From Flavobacteriaceae bacterium LSUCC0859 (GTDB lineage: Bacteria; Bacteroidota; Bacteroidia; Flavobacteriales; Flavobacteriaceae), in NCBI GenBank assembly GCA_022239325.1, contig JAKOGP010000004.1, positions 178,027-242,026 on the forward strand: DNA of 64,000 nt, read 5' to 3'. Shown here piece after piece: positions 8,712 through 18,153 of this stretch (within the stretch, counting starts at the first letter, position 1; every line of letters starts with the position of its first letter). Below the pieces are notes generated by a model. That model was not told where the DNA came from, made no database searches, and was given only the letters and a program-made list of their open reading frames with translations. The position numbers and the translations under genes are program-made.

Positions 8712-11700
8712 TTAAAATTCTAATTTAAGGTTTAATAGCACACTTCTAGTTCCTGGGTTAGTAAAGTAATCTAATCCCCTACCTTTAGAAGCTCCTGTGA
8801 GGTTTACCTCAGGATCTACCCCTTTAAAGTCTGTAATAAGAAGCAAGTTTCTACCTGCAACTCCTATTTGTCCCGACCTAGCTCCTAAGAAATCTAATAT
8901 GTTTGAAGGGAAATTGTAGTTTAAAGTAATCTCTCTTAATTTTATCCAGGAAGCGTCCTCTACAAATTGTTCACCCACCTGGCCAAAACCACCTCCGTTG
9001 GAAGAGTACCAAGACTGATCTAAGGCAACAAGACCACCACCCCAATCTCCAATGTTTCCTCTGAAAGTACTACCAGCTGGTATAACATTACTAGATCCGT
9101 AAATTGGTAGATCTACTGGAGCAACAGATTCTACAGCTGTTTCAGGTGCAATACCAAAATGTCTTAACACTCCTTGTGTACCACCCCACATATCATTTCC
9201 TTGGGAGGTTTCAAATAAGAAAGAAAAATTAATAGCTTTGTAATCTAAATTCATACCTAATCCAGCTCTAAAGTCTGGGTTAGGATCCCCGATTACTTGT
9301 TGTTCAATTGCCACTTCTGGGAAGCCACTAGCGTCTGTCACAATATTGCCTGATCCATCTCTCAACCATGCACCACCAAATATAGCAGCAAATGGCTCTC
9401 CTTCTTTTACAACAGATCCTGTAGATGAAAATCCATTTAGAATTAGTCTACTTACCTCAGGCAATTTTTCTACAATATTTTTATATTTAGTAAAGTTACC
9501 AAATAGGTTCAATTTTAAATCATTGTTAGAATATAAATTGTAGTTAAAATCGAATTCAATACCTGAATTTGAAATTTCCGCTGCATTTACATATCTACTT
9601 GAAAATCCAGTAGATGGAGGAGTTTCTAGACTTAAAATTCCGTCAGTTGTTAAACGGTCATAGTATGTAAAGCCTAAGGTTAATTTATTGTCAAAAAATC
9701 TTGAGTCAAAACCAAATTCTGTTTCAGTTACTCTCTCTACTTTTAAGTCTGGATTACCTTGCACTCCACTTCTTCTAATACTACCACCGTAATTAGCACC
9801 ATCTATGTAATCTCCCCATCCTTCAGAACCAGCAGTAGATGTTACATAATTGCTTTGATTTAAGTATAATCCAGGGGCAATACCAACTTGTCCGTAAGAA
9901 GCTCTTAATTTTAAGAAAGATAAAGCGCCTTTAGCGTTTGAGGCGTCTGTTAACACATATCCTAAACTTGCTGATGGGTAAAAGTTTAAATCTGGTATAG
10001 TAGTGTTTCTCTCTAAACGACCGGATAAATCTAATAGCAGTTTCTCAGATAAATCTAAAGATGCAGAATAGTACATAGAATTTTTAACATCTTTACTTTT
10101 ATATTCGTCTGCTAAAATGTTTCCATTTACAGCATTACCCACAATTTGTTTAGATGGGTCTGGATTTAAAAATACATTTGTAGAAGAGCTAAATCTGTAG
10201 TATTCATTAGACTCTAATACATAACCTAAAACCCAGTTTACACCTAATTTTTCTCCGATCTTATTGTTACCATTGAAGAATAAGTTTAAATTTTGAGTGT
10301 TTTCAGAATAATCGTTTTTGTAGAAACCACCGTTATTCCAGTCACCTGCAGAGCCTGCAGGATAATAGTTTTCTCTTCTATCTACATAAAAATCCAAACC
10401 GTATCTACCTGTGAATTTAAGATTGTCATTCAAGGTCACATTTAGTTCTGGTGCTACAGTAAACCTAACAACTTCATTTGGGTTTGTAACCTCATTTATG
10501 GTCCACCCTGGGTTATTATATATAGCTGGTGCCTCACCAATCTGTCTATTTCTGTAAGATCTTTGGCTATTCGGAACCCCTACAGCATCATTTGGGCCAG
10601 TGAAATAGGTTCCAATGTAGTCAGTGTTGTCAAAATCTGGAGAGGTTCTTAAATAACCTAAATATAATCCATTAAGGTTAGATCCCGTTTGAACTCTATT
10701 AGATTTAACATTGATGTAAGAAGTATTAATTCTTGTCTCAATTTTGTCGCTGATTTTGTTTGTAGTATTAATTCTAAAGGTATTCCTCTCATAGTCAGAC
10801 AATCCATTGATCACCCCTTTTTGGTCTAATCTAGAATAGCTAAAGTAAGTACTACTCTTTTCATTTGCAGAAAAGTTTATACCAAGATTGTAATTCTGAG
10901 AGATTCCGGTTCTAAAAATTTGATCTCTGTTTCTTTGGTTATAAACTTCTCTACTATTTTTTTCAGTAATTGGATAATAGGTTGCTCCAGTTACGTCTCC
11001 AACAAAGAATGCGCCAGATGTATTTAAGGTGTTTGCGGCTCCAGAGCGGTCAGATATTTTATCCCCCCAGGAAGATCCACCAGCATTTGAACTCCAAACT
11101 CCTCTAGAACCTTGTCCATAGAGACCCTGCTTTTCGTGTTCTCTGTTAACCTCGTCAATACTTAAAGAGCTAGAGAAGCTTACTTTAAGGCCGCCACCTG
11201 CTTTTCCTTTTTTAGTCTGAATAACAATTACTCCGTTTGCAGCACCTGACCCCCATACTGCAGCTGCAGCAGCACCTTTAAGAACTGTCATACTCTCAAT
11301 GTCAGAAGCAGGAATATCATTTAATCGAGATTGTTGCACTACACCTGCAGTGCTAGATCCAAAGTTACTATTAGATACAGGAACTCCATCTACAATGATG
11401 AGTGGAGAACTGTCACCTAAAATGGTGTTTTGGCCTCGAATTTGGATAAAAGCACCAGCACCAGGATCTCCAGCAGTAGCAGTAATCAATACTCCTGATG
11501 TTTTACCAGCTACACCTTGTAATAAACCGCCTTCTCCAGAGCGGGCTATTGCGTCTGCTTTAACAACGGTGGCAGAACTAATGTCGTTATCTTTTTTTCT
11601 TTCTAGACCAAGGGCAGTTACAACAACTTCGTCTAAGAGCTGGGAGTCTTCCTCAAGTGTAACATTAACATTAGCGCTTTCTCCAACGATTACTTCTTTG

Positions 11701-11939
11701 GTAATATAACCAATAAAGCTAAAGACAAGAACATCTCCGTTAGCAGTTTGAATGGTGTAATTTCCGTCAAAGTCTGTGGTAGTTCCATTGGTGGTTCCTT
11801 TAACTAATACAGTTGCACCTGGTAAAGGAGCACCGCTTTGGTCAGAAACTACACCTGAAACCGATTTGTTTTGTGCAAAAGAAATCTGCACAACGAACGC
11901 TAAAAGTAGCGTTAAGAATCCATTAAGTTTTGTTTTCAT
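8712..11939 (-). CDS. SusC/RagA-family TonB-dependent outer-membrane transporter (second pair)
   Basis: A 1075-residue protein with a signal peptide ending ISFAQ, a regulatory-like beta-sandwich (about 25-100), TonB box-like DEVVVTALG, a plug with the classical signature IIVDGVP and the VLKGAAAAAVWG / NGVIVIQTKKGKAG segments, and a large barrel ending NLKLEF. This is the textbook order for SusC transporters. It starts the operon with the SusD gene 20 bases downstream. The first 60 bases of the gene are about 85% identical to those of the other SusC gene at 2424-5534. No confident promoter was found; TACAATTG (minus strand, 11967-11960) lies at the usual distance from the ATG but has no -33 match. 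Confidence 0.95.
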   Translation of the reverse strand: MKTKLNGFLTLLLAFVVQISFAQNKSVSGVVSDQSGAPLPGATVLVKGTTNGTTTDFDGNYTIQTANGDVLVFSFIGYITKEVIVGESANVNVTLEEDSQLLDEVVVTALGLERKKDNDISSATVVKADAIARSGEGGLLQGVAGKTSGVLITATAGDPGAGAFIQIRGQNTILGDSSPLIIVDGVPVSNSNFGSSTAGVVQQSRLNDIPASDIESMTVLKGAAAAAVWGSGAANGVIVIQTKKGKAGGGLKVSFSSSLSIDEVNREHEKQGLYGQGSRGVWSSNAGGSSWGDKISDRSGAANTLNTSGAFFVGDVTGATYYPITEKNSREVYNQRNRDQIFRTGISQNYNLGINFSANEKSSTYFSYSRLDQKGVINGLSDYERNTFRINTTNKISDKIETRINTSYINVKSNRVQTGSNLNGLYLGYLRTSPDFDNTDYIGTYFTGPNDAVGVPNSQRSYRNRQIGEAPAIYNNPGWTINEVTNPNEVVRFTVAPELNVTLNDNLKFTGRYGLDFYVDRRENYYPAGSAGDWNNGGFYKNDYSENTQNLNLFFNGNNKIGEKLGVNWVLGYVLESNEYYRFSSSTNVFLNPDPSKQIVGNAVNGNILADEYKSKDVKNSMYYSASLDLSEKLLLDLSGRLERNTTIPDLNFYPSASLGYVLTDASNAKGALSFLKLRASYGQVGIAPGLYLNQSNYVTSTAGSEGWGDYIDGANYGGSIRRSGVQGNPDLKVERVTETEFGFDSRFFDNKLTLGFTYYDRLTTDGILSLETPPSTGFSSRYVNAAEISNSGIEFDFNYNLYSNNDLKLNLFGNFTKYKNIVEKLPEVSRLILNGFSSTGSVVKEGEPFAAIFGGAWLRDGSGNIVTDASGFPEVAIEQQVIGDPNPDFRAGLGMNLDYKAINFSFLFETSQGNDMWGGTQGVLRHFGIAPETAVESVAPVDLPIYGSSNVIPAGSTFRGNIGDWGGGLVALDQSWYSSNGGGFGQVGEQFVEDASWIKLREITLNYNFPSNILDFLGARSGQIGVAGRNLLLITDFKGVDPEVNLTGASKGRGLDYFTNPGTRSVLLNLKLEF

Positions 11940-12457
11940 TTTAAGTTAATTTGAATTAGCAATTGTAAAAATCTTAATTTAATGTTAACTAAACAAATTA
12001 AAAGCATAAATTTTTTCTTTAATGCCAGGTTTTTAATTAAATCTTTAATTTAAACTTAATCATTATGCAATTTGGATATAAATTATTTACTTATTTGAAT
12101 ATTTTATAATGATAACTATAAAATGTGTATGTTAATTAATAGTCTTAACGATATGTTAATACTTTATATTAGTCTATTTGATTTAAAAGAATCAAGGTTT
12201 AATAACGTCACAAAGTTTGTTTGTTAGTTTTTTAAATTTTTCATTTAAAAAATGACTTTTAATAATTTTCAAAGTTATGTGAGTCTATTTTTTATGAATT
12301 ACGCTTTTCCGTACAGCTAATTTTTATAACTTTTTAATCACTAAAAATTGCATTTAATCCGATAAATATAACCTGATATCGAAAAAACATCAAATATTTT
12401 TTTTGTACCAATTTCATGCTTTAATATGTGTCATATTAACATTTAAACATTTTTATT
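11940..12457. other. AT-rich intergenic region between divergent units
   Basis: The 518 bases between the second susC (leftward) and a small secreted-protein gene (rightward) are strongly AT-rich and contain no open frame with protein-like composition. Weak promoter matches only: TAACTTTG on the minus strand at 12277-12270, far from susC, and TTTG (12402-12405), 19 bases, then TATGTGTC (12425-12432) on the plus strand, 25 bases before the 12458 start. I see no tRNA, riboswitch fold or repeat in it. Confidence 0.5.
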
Positions 12458-12781
12458 ATGAAAAATTTAATTTTACTTTTTGCGCTTATTTTAAGCGGTT
12501 CAACTTTTGCTCAAACTTCAAACATGGAAACTAGAGGAAGTGTAAATGGTTGTCAGGATGGCAAAAGAGTTGCCCATAGTTCCGATTGGTATACCACTCT
12601 AAACAGTGTGATGAACAACCAATCTATTGACATTAATTATAGAGTTTCATATTATGAGGCTTTTATGAGTTGTAGAAGAAATGAACTTCAAGGGGAAAAG
12701 ACAGATAGTTTTTTATCTGAATGGTTTTACGAGCACAATAAGCCTGGTCACGAACACAAATTTCATCCATCAGTTGAATAA
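12458..12781 (+). CDS. small secreted protein of unknown function
   Basis: A 107-residue product with a signal peptide (MKNLILLFALILSGSTFAQ, cleavage near residue 19). The mature part of about 88 residues has two cysteines (in NGCQDGK and MSCRRN) that could form a disulfide, several aromatic residues and a His-rich C-terminus (HEHKFHP). I do not recognise the family. It is monocistronic: a large AT-rich gap lies upstream and a strong terminator starts 22 bases after the stop. Confidence 0.7.
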   Translation: MKNLILLFALILSGSTFAQTSNMETRGSVNGCQDGKRVAHSSDWYTTLNSVMNNQSIDINYRVSYYEAFMSCRRNELQGEKTDSFLSEWFYEHNKPGHEHKFHPSVE

Positions 12782-12802
12782 TTTTATATTTTTTAAAATT
12801 TT

Positions 12803-12835
12803 AAAACCTGAGTATTTATATTCAGGTTTTTTTTT
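12803..12835 (+). terminator. Rho-independent terminator of the small secreted-protein gene
   Basis: A 9-bp stem (12803-12811 with 12822-12830) and a 10-base AT loop are followed by a run of nine T residues on the plus strand. Confidence 0.85.
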
Positions 12836-12842
12836 GAGTATT

Positions 12843-12866
12843 TAAAAGGCATCGGCCGGCAGGCCA
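12843..12866 (+). repeat. 24-bp dispersed repeat, copy 1 (direct orientation)
   Basis: TAAAAGGCATCGGCCG followed by two variable bases and AGGCCA. The same 24 bases, with 22 identities, occur in opposite orientation at 16425-16448. The two copies flank the rpsL-rpsG-fusA-rpsJ group. The core holds two GGCC boxes that can fold into a short hairpin. Together with the rest of 12782-13099 (terminator, this repeat, the rpsL promoter) it accounts for the gap; nothing coding was seen there. Confidence 0.6.
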
Positions 12867-13025
12867 TAGAATAAAAATAAATGGGTTATTGCTATCCATT
12901 TAAAGCAAGACTTAAAAAAATAGTACCATACCTTTATTATATAGCCCTTTAAAAAAAACATCCAGTCTTGGATTTTGCAATTCCTTGATTTTGAGAAAAA
13001 AAACAGAAAAAAATTTATCACCCCA

Positions 13026-13056
13026 TTTGAATATCAATAAATAATTCCTACATTTG
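13026..13056 (+). promoter_or_regulatory. Bacteroidota-type promoter of the str-S10-spc-alpha block
   Basis: TTTG (13026-13029), exactly 19 bases, then TACATTTG (13049-13056): a perfect match to the Bacteroidota housekeeping promoter (TTTG, N19, TAnnTTTG). Transcription should start near 13062, giving a leader of about 38 bases before rpsL, longer than the other leaders inferred in this window. Confidence 0.85.
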
Positions 13057-13099
13057 CCAGCCCTTAAATAGGGGTAATTGATTATTTTATATATTATAT

Positions 13100-13474
13100 A
13101 TGCCAACAATTTCACAATTAGTACGAACAGGAAGAGCCAGTATTACTAAGAAGAGTAAATCGGCTGCTTTGGAATCGTGTCCTCAAAGAAGAGGGGTATG
13201 TACGCGTGTGTACACCACTACACCTAAGAAACCAAACTCTGCTATGAGAAAAGTAGCTAGGGTAAGGTTAACCAACGGTAAAGAGGTGAATGCCTACATC
13301 CCTGGAGAAGGTCACAATTTACAAGAGCACTCGATAGTATTAGTAAGGGGCGGAAGGGTTAAAGATTTGCCAGGAGTTAGGTATCACATTGTTAGGGGCG
13401 CCTTAGACACCGCAGGTGTTGCAGGAAGAACACAACGTAGATCTAAATACGGAGCAAAAAGACCAAAAGCGTAA
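13100..13474 (+). CDS. rpsL: 30S ribosomal protein S12
   Basis: A 124-residue S12, the decoding-centre protein of the small subunit. The conserved loop PKKPNSA (42-48) and the [10 protein letters not shown] segment are intact; Lys43 and Lys88, where streptomycin-resistance changes usually occur, are wild type. It is the first gene of the long ribosomal block, directly behind a perfect promoter, and is followed 19 bases later by rpsG. Confidence 0.99.
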   Translation: MPTISQLVRTGRASITKKSKSAALESCPQRRGVCTRVYTTTPKKPNSAMRKVARVRLTNGKEVNAYIPGEGHNLQEHSIVLVRGGRVKDLPGVRYHIVRGALDTAGVAGRTQRRSKYGAKRPKA

Positions 13475-13493
13475 GACAGTTTAAAGAGAAATC

Positions 13494-13970
13494 ATGAGAA
13501 AAAAACAGGCCAAAAAAAGACCTTTATTACCAGATCCAAAATTTAACGATCAGTTGGTGACCCGCTTTGTCAATATGATGATGTTGGACGGTAAGAAATC
13601 AATCGCTTTCAAAGTATTTTACGACGCTATTGCCATTGTAGAAGAAAAGAAAACGGACGAAGAAAAAACGGCATTAGAAGTATGGAAAGACGCTCTCTCT
13701 AACGTAATGCCTCACGTAGAGGTGCGTTCTAGAAGAGTGGGTGGTGCCACCTTTCAGATTCCTATGCAAATACGTCCAGACCGTAAAATTTCTACGGCTA
13801 TTAAATGGATGTTAAGCTATGCGCGTAAAAGAAACGAAAAATCTATGGCTCAAAAATTAGCCGCAGAGATTTTAGCAGCTGCCAAAGAAGAAGGTGCTGC
13901 CGTTAAAAAACGTGTAGACACTCACAAGATGGCAGAAGCCAACAAAGCATTCTCTCACTTTAGATTCTAA
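13494..13970 (+). CDS. rpsG: 30S ribosomal protein S7
   Basis: The 158-residue S7 primary binding protein nucleates the 3' major domain of 16S rRNA and contacts the exit-site tRNA. The order rpsL-rpsG-fusA is the classical str arrangement. Typical S7 segments are present: [21 protein letters not shown] near the N-terminus and [13 protein letters not shown] in the middle. Length is normal. Confidence 0.99.
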   Translation: MRKKQAKKRPLLPDPKFNDQLVTRFVNMMMLDGKKSIAFKVFYDAIAIVEEKKTDEEKTALEVWKDALSNVMPHVEVRSRRVGGATFQIPMQIRPDRKISTAIKWMLSYARKRNEKSMAQKLAAEILAAAKEEGAAVKKRVDTHKMAEANKAFSHFRF

Positions 13971-13978
13971 TCATAGCC

Positions 13979-16105
13979 ATGTCAAGAGATTTAAAATACA
14001 CTAGAAATATTGGAATTGCAGCGCATATTGACGCTGGAAAAACCACCACTACAGAGCGTATATTATTTTATACTGGAGTGAGTCATAAAATTGGAGAAGT
14101 TCACGATGGTGCTGCTACTATGGACTGGATGGAGCAAGAGCAGGAGCGTGGGATTACCATTACCTCTGCAGCTACCACTTGTTCTTGGAACTTCCCTACG
14201 GAAAACGGAGCTGCTTTACCGGAGACCCTACCTTATCACTTTAACATTATTGACACCCCGGGCCACGTAGATTTTACCGTAGAGGTAAACCGTTCTTTAC
14301 GTGTCTTAGACGGTTTGGTGTTTTTGTTTTCTGCGGTAGACGGAGTAGAGCCACAGTCAGAAACTAACTGGCGTTTGGCAGACAACTACAAGGTGCCACG
14401 TATTGGTTTTGTGAACAAGATGGACAGACAAGGATCTAACTTCCTTAATGTTTGTAAGCAGGTGCGTGAGATGTTAAAATCTAACGCAGTGCCTATTGTA
14501 CTTCCAATTGGAGACGAAGCGGATTTTAGAGGTGTGGTAGATTTAGTAACCAATCGTGCTATTATTTGGCATGAAGACAATATGGGGGCTACTTTTGACG
14601 AAGTGCCAATCCCTGAGGATATGGTTGCAGAAGTAAAACAATACAGAGCAGAGCTTATAGAAGCTGTTGCAGAGTACGATGAGACTTTAATGGAGAAATT
14701 CTTCGAAGACGAAGACTCCATTACCGTAGAAGAAGTTAATGCAGCCTTAAGAGCGGCTGTAATGGATATGAGTATTATCCCTATGATCTGTGGTTCTTCC
14801 TTTAAAAACAAAGGAGTTCAGTTCTTATTAGACGCGGTGTGTAGGTATTTACCTTCTCCTTTAGATAAAGAAGCTATTGTTGGTACCAATCCGGACAACG
14901 ACCAGCCTATCTCTAGAAAGCCAGATCCAAAAGAGCCGTTTGCGGCCTTGGCCTTTAAAATTGCTACCGATCCCTTCGTAGGGCGTTTGGCATTCTTTAG
15001 AGCATACTCTGGGCGTTTAGACGCAGGTTCTTATGTATTAAACAACCGTTCTGGCAATAAGGAGCGTATTTCAAGAATTTACCAAATGCACGCCAATAAG
15101 CAAAATGCCATTGATTATATAGAGGCAGGAGATATTGGAGCAGCGGTAGGTTTTAAAGATATTAAGACAGGAGATACCTTGTCTGCAGAAAAATCTCCAA
15201 TTATTTTAGAGAGTATGGACTTCCCAGACCCAGTAATTGGTATTGCGGTAGAGCCTAAAACAAAAGCAGACGTAGATAAATTAGGTATGGCTTTGGCTAA
15301 ATTAGCGGAAGAAGACCCTACTTTCCAGGTAAAAACAGATGAGGCTTCTGGCCAAACGATTATCTCTGGAATGGGCGAGTTGCACTTAGATATTATTTGT
15401 GACCGTTTAAAAAGAGAGTTTAAAGTAGATGTTAACCAAGGACAACCTCAGGTAGAGTACAAAGAAGCTTTTACAGCTGCTGCAAATCACAGAGAGGTGT
15501 ACAAGAAGCAGTCTGGTGGTCGTGGTAAGTTTGCGGACATCGTGTTTACAATTGAGCCAGCTCCAGAAGCTAAGGCAGGTCTCGAGTTTGTCAATGAAGT
15601 AAAAGGAGGTAACGTTCCTAAGGAATATGTTCCTGCTGTAGAAAAAGGGTTTAAAGAAGCTATGAAAAACGGTCCTTTGGCTGGTTTTGAAATGGACTCT
15701 ATGAAAGTGACGCTTAAGGACGGATCTTTCCACCCTGTAGATTCTGATGCCCTATCTTTTGAATTGGCAGCAAAATTAGGTTACAAAGCTGCAGCAAAAG
15801 CAGCCCGTGCTGTAATTCTTGAGCCTATTATGAAGCTAGAGGTGTTAACTCCTGAGGAAAACATGGGAGATATTGTTGGGGATTTGAACAGAAGAAGAGG
15901 TCAGGTAAATAATATGGACGACAGAGCCGGTGCTAAGGTAATTAAAGCCCATGTTCCTCTCTCTGAAATGTTCGGTTATGTAACTGCACTGAGAACCATG
16001 TCTTCTGGTAGAGCTACCTCTACTATGGAATTTGACCACTACGAAGAGACCCCTTCAAACATTTCTGAAGAGGTGATCAAAAAAGCTAAAGGTATAACTG
16101 CATAA
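13979..16105 (+). CDS. fusA: translation elongation factor G
   Basis: The 708-residue GTPase drives tRNA-mRNA translocation. The G-domain motifs are complete: AHIDAGKT (15-22), DTPGHVD (102-108) and NKMD (155-158), followed by domains II to V. It lies 8 bases after rpsG. The gene normally found next in many bacteria, tuf, is absent here; rpsJ follows directly after 9 bases, as is usual in Bacteroidota where tuf is located elsewhere. No second EF-G paralogue is in the window. Confidence 0.99.
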   Translation: MSRDLKYTRNIGIAAHIDAGKTTTTERILFYTGVSHKIGEVHDGAATMDWMEQEQERGITITSAATTCSWNFPTENGAALPETLPYHFNIIDTPGHVDFTVEVNRSLRVLDGLVFLFSAVDGVEPQSETNWRLADNYKVPRIGFVNKMDRQGSNFLNVCKQVREMLKSNAVPIVLPIGDEADFRGVVDLVTNRAIIWHEDNMGATFDEVPIPEDMVAEVKQYRAELIEAVAEYDETLMEKFFEDEDSITVEEVNAALRAAVMDMSIIPMICGSSFKNKGVQFLLDAVCRYLPSPLDKEAIVGTNPDNDQPISRKPDPKEPFAALAFKIATDPFVGRLAFFRAYSGRLDAGSYVLNNRSGNKERISRIYQMHANKQNAIDYIEAGDIGAAVGFKDIKTGDTLSAEKSPIILESMDFPDPVIGIAVEPKTKADVDKLGMALAKLAEEDPTFQVKTDEASGQTIISGMGELHLDIICDRLKREFKVDVNQGQPQVEYKEAFTAAANHREVYKKQSGGRGKFADIVFTIEPAPEAKAGLEFVNEVKGGNVPKEYVPAVEKGFKEAMKNGPLAGFEMDSMKVTLKDGSFHPVDSDALSFELAAKLGYKAAAKAARAVILEPIMKLEVLTPEENMGDIVGDLNRRRGQVNNMDDRAGAKVIKAHVPLSEMFGYVTALRTMSSGRATSTMEFDHYEETPSNISEEVIKKAKGITA

Positions 16106-16114
16106 TTAAGTACG

Positions 16115-16420
16115 ATGAGCCAAAAAATTAGAATTAAACTTAAATCATACGATTTTAACTTGGTAGACAAATCTGCAGAGAAAATCGTTAAGACGGTAAA
16201 GACTACAGGTGCAGTGGTAACTGGTCCCATTCCTTTGCCAACTCATAAGAAAATTTTCACGGTATTGCGTAGCCCGCACGTGAACAAGAAGTCAAGAGAG
16301 CAATTTCAATTGAGTTCTTACAAGAGGTTGTTAGACATTTATTCTTCTTCTTCTAAAACCATAGACGCACTCATGAAATTAGAGCTGCCCTCTGGTGTAG
16401 AAGTAGAGATTAAGGTGTAA
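16115..16420 (+). CDS. rpsJ: 30S ribosomal protein S10
   Basis: The 101-residue S10 carries the [27 protein letters not shown] loop region that contacts 16S rRNA; in other bacteria S10 also joins NusG in transcription-translation coupling. It closes the str group and is followed by an unusual 180-base gap before rplC, whereas S10 normally heads the S10 operon with tight spacing. Confidence 0.99.
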   Translation: MSQKIRIKLKSYDFNLVDKSAEKIVKTVKTTGAVVTGPIPLPTHKKIFTVLRSPHVNKKSREQFQLSSYKRLLDIYSSSSKTIDALMKLELPSGVEVEIKV

Positions 16421-16424
16421 TTTT

Positions 16425-16448
16425 TGGCCTTACGGCCGATGCCTTTTA
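16425..16448 (-). repeat. 24-bp dispersed repeat, copy 2 (inverted orientation)
   Basis: The reverse complement matches 12843-12866 at 22 of 24 positions, including the first 16 bases without a mismatch. It begins 4 bases after the rpsJ stop. Two copies in inverted orientation 3.6 kb apart, both intergenic, suggest a dispersed palindromic element rather than a regulatory site of either gene. Confidence 0.6.
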
Positions 16449-16449
16449 G

Positions 16450-16560
16450 AGTGGCATAGCCACTTTTACATGTCCTGAGCTTTGCGCAAGGGAAAAACGG
16501 ATAAAAAAATAAATCAGGGTTGAATTATTTTTTGACCCTGTTTTAGTAGGGACGCGTCCC
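16450..16560 (+). promoter_or_regulatory. structured rpsJ-rplC intergenic region (two hairpins and a 12-bp palindrome)
   Basis: Three inverted repeats lie in a row: a 6-bp stem with a 3-base loop (16450-16455 with 16459-16464) followed by TTTT; a 6-bp CAGGGT/ACCCTG stem (16515-16520 with 16535-16540) followed by TTTTA; and the perfect palindrome GGGACGCGTCCC at 16549-16560. The first two look like weak intrinsic terminators. No TAnnTTTG promoter was found before rplC. The region could be an attenuator or ribosomal-protein leader, or inserted repeats. Confidence 0.45.
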
Positions 16561-16600
16561 ATAAATAAATAGAATATAAATTAATTAAATACTAATAATT

Positions 16601-17218
16601 ATGTCTGGGTTAATAGGAAGAAAGATTGGCATGACCAGTATTTTTGACGAGAATGGGAAAAACATCCCATGTACCGTTATTGAGACTGGCCCATGTACAG
16701 TTACCCAAGTCAGAACCGAAGAGGTAGACGGGTACAATGCCCTTCAACTCGGTTTCGATGACAAGGCAGAGAAACAAGTAAATAAGGCGGCCGCTGGTCA
16801 CTTTAAAAAAGCTGGTGTTTCTGCTAAAAGAAAAGTCGTTGAATTCCGTGATTTTGAAGGAGATTACAAATTAGGGGACACCATTGGTGTGGATCTTTTT
16901 GTAGAAGGTGAATTTGTAGATATTGCTGCAAATTCTAAAGGAAAAGGTTTTCAGGGAGTTGTTAAAAGACACGGCTTTGGTGGTGTTGGACAAGCCACTC
17001 ACGGACAGCACAACAGACTTAGAGCGCCAGGTTCTATTGGAGCCGCTTCTTACCCAGCAAGGGTATTCAAGGGCATGAAAATGGCTGGAAGAATGGGTGG
17101 TGTTAGAGTCTCTGCCTTAAACCTAAGAGTGTTAAAAGTAGTTCCAGAGAAAAACATCCTTGTTGTTAAGGGTTGTGTTCCTGGTCATAAGAACGCTTAC
17201 GTAACTATTGAGAAGTAA
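16601..17218 (+). CDS. rplC: 50S ribosomal protein L3
   Basis: The 205-residue L3 is an early-assembly protein near the peptidyl-transferase centre. The signature region [16 protein letters not shown] and the [23 protein letters not shown] loop are present. It opens the S10-type cluster after a 180-base structured gap. Its stop shares a base with the start of rplD (TAATG at 17216-17220), a sign of translational coupling. Confidence 0.99.
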   Translation: MSGLIGRKIGMTSIFDENGKNIPCTVIETGPCTVTQVRTEEVDGYNALQLGFDDKAEKQVNKAAAGHFKKAGVSAKRKVVEFRDFEGDYKLGDTIGVDLFVEGEFVDIAANSKGKGFQGVVKRHGFGGVGQATHGQHNRLRAPGSIGAASYPARVFKGMKMAGRMGGVRVSALNLRVLKVVPEKNILVVKGCVPGHKNAYVTIEK

Positions 17219-17847
17219 TGAAAGTAGCAGTTTTAGATACTAAAGGAAAAGAAACAGGTAGAAAGGCAGACCTTTCTGACGCTGTTTTCGCAATAGACCC
17301 AAACAATCATGCAATTTATTTAGATGTGAAGCAGTATTTAGCGCACCAGCGTCAAGGTACTCACAAATCTAAAGAGCGTGCAGAGATTGCAGGTAGTACA
17401 CGTAAGATTAAGAAACAAAAAGGTACGGGTACCGCTCGTGCTGGTAGTATTAAGTCTCCAGTTTTTAGAGGTGGTGGACGTATTTTTGGTCCTAGACCAA
17501 AAGATTACACCCAAAAGCTTAACAAAAATGTAAAGCGTTTGGCGCGTAAATCTGCTCTTTCTATCAAAGCGAGTGAGCAGTCTATTATCGTTGTTGAGGA
17601 CTTTAATTTAGAAGCACCAAAGACCAAAGATTTCTTACAAGTATTGAAATCACTAGGGATAGACAATAAAAAGTCTCTAGTTGTGTTGGGTGACTCAAAT
17701 AATAATGTATATTTGTCATCTCGTAATTTGGACCAAACTGATGTTGTAATTAACTCAGAATTAAGCACTTACAAAATTCTAAATGCAGGAAGTATTGTGT
17801 TGCTAGAAGGTTCAATTGCCGGTATTGAAACAAATTTAACAAAATAA
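17218..17847 (+). CDS. rplD: 50S ribosomal protein L4
   Basis: The 209-residue L4 has a globular domain and the long basic extension that lines the peptide exit tunnel (KIKKQKGTGTARAGSIKSP and GGGRIFGPRP, about residues 62-100). The extension is complete and shows no macrolide-resistance type deletion. In E. coli L4 also represses the S10 operon; whether it does so here is unknown. It overlaps rplC by one base. Confidence 0.99.
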   Translation: MKVAVLDTKGKETGRKADLSDAVFAIDPNNHAIYLDVKQYLAHQRQGTHKSKERAEIAGSTRKIKKQKGTGTARAGSIKSPVFRGGGRIFGPRPKDYTQKLNKNVKRLARKSALSIKASEQSIIVVEDFNLEAPKTKDFLQVLKSLGIDNKKSLVVLGDSNNNVYLSSRNLDQTDVVINSELSTYKILNAGSIVLLEGSIAGIETNLTK

Positions 17848-17853
17848 GGAACC

Positions 17854-18144
17854 ATGAGTGTATTGATAAAACCCATCATTACGGAAAAAATGACAGCAGA
17901 TAGCGAGTTGTATAACCGCTATGGTTTCATTGTAGACCCTAATGCCAACAAGATACAAATTAAAGAAGCTGTAGAAGCTTCTTACGGTGTTTCTGTTAAC
18001 GCAGTGCGCACCATGAACTATGGTCCTTCAAGAAAATCACGTTACACAAAAACAGGGGTGCAGCACGGTAAAACGTCTGCTTACAAAAAAGCCATTGTAG
18101 ATGTGAAAGACGGAGATATCATTGATTTTTACAGTAATCTATAA
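17854..18144 (+). CDS. rplW: 50S ribosomal protein L23
   Basis: The 96-residue L23 lies at the tunnel exit and docks trigger factor and SRP. The N-terminal IIKPIITEKMT is typical (the family starts with a xxPxxTEK motif), as is the basic loop RKSRYTKTG. It is spaced 6 bases from rplD and 9 bases from rplB. Confidence 0.98.
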   Translation: MSVLIKPIITEKMTADSELYNRYGFIVDPNANKIQIKEAVEASYGVSVNAVRTMNYGPSRKSRYTKTGVQHGKTSAYKKAIVDVKDGDIIDFYSNL

Positions 18145-18153
18145 AGACAAGAA

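Noticed and set aside
11299..11709. 136-codon plus-strand frame opposite the second susC
   Set aside because: It is antisense to the well-conserved plug and beta-sandwich region and shows no recognisable domain.
978..11939. Polysaccharide utilization locus
   Set aside because: No glycoside hydrolase, polysaccharide lyase, sulfatase or SusR/ECF regulator is encoded near the SusC/D pairs.
11940..12457. Regulatory RNA in the 518-bp AT-rich gap
   Set aside because: No stable GC-containing helix and no terminator-like structure was found apart from short AT pairings expected by chance.
15407..15733. 108-codon minus-strand frame inside fusA
   Set aside because: It is antisense to the conserved EF-G domain IV and lacks family features.
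13979..16420. Search for tuf between fusA and rpsJ
   Set aside because: rpsJ starts 9 bases after fusA; the absence is normal for Bacteroidota and not a deletion.
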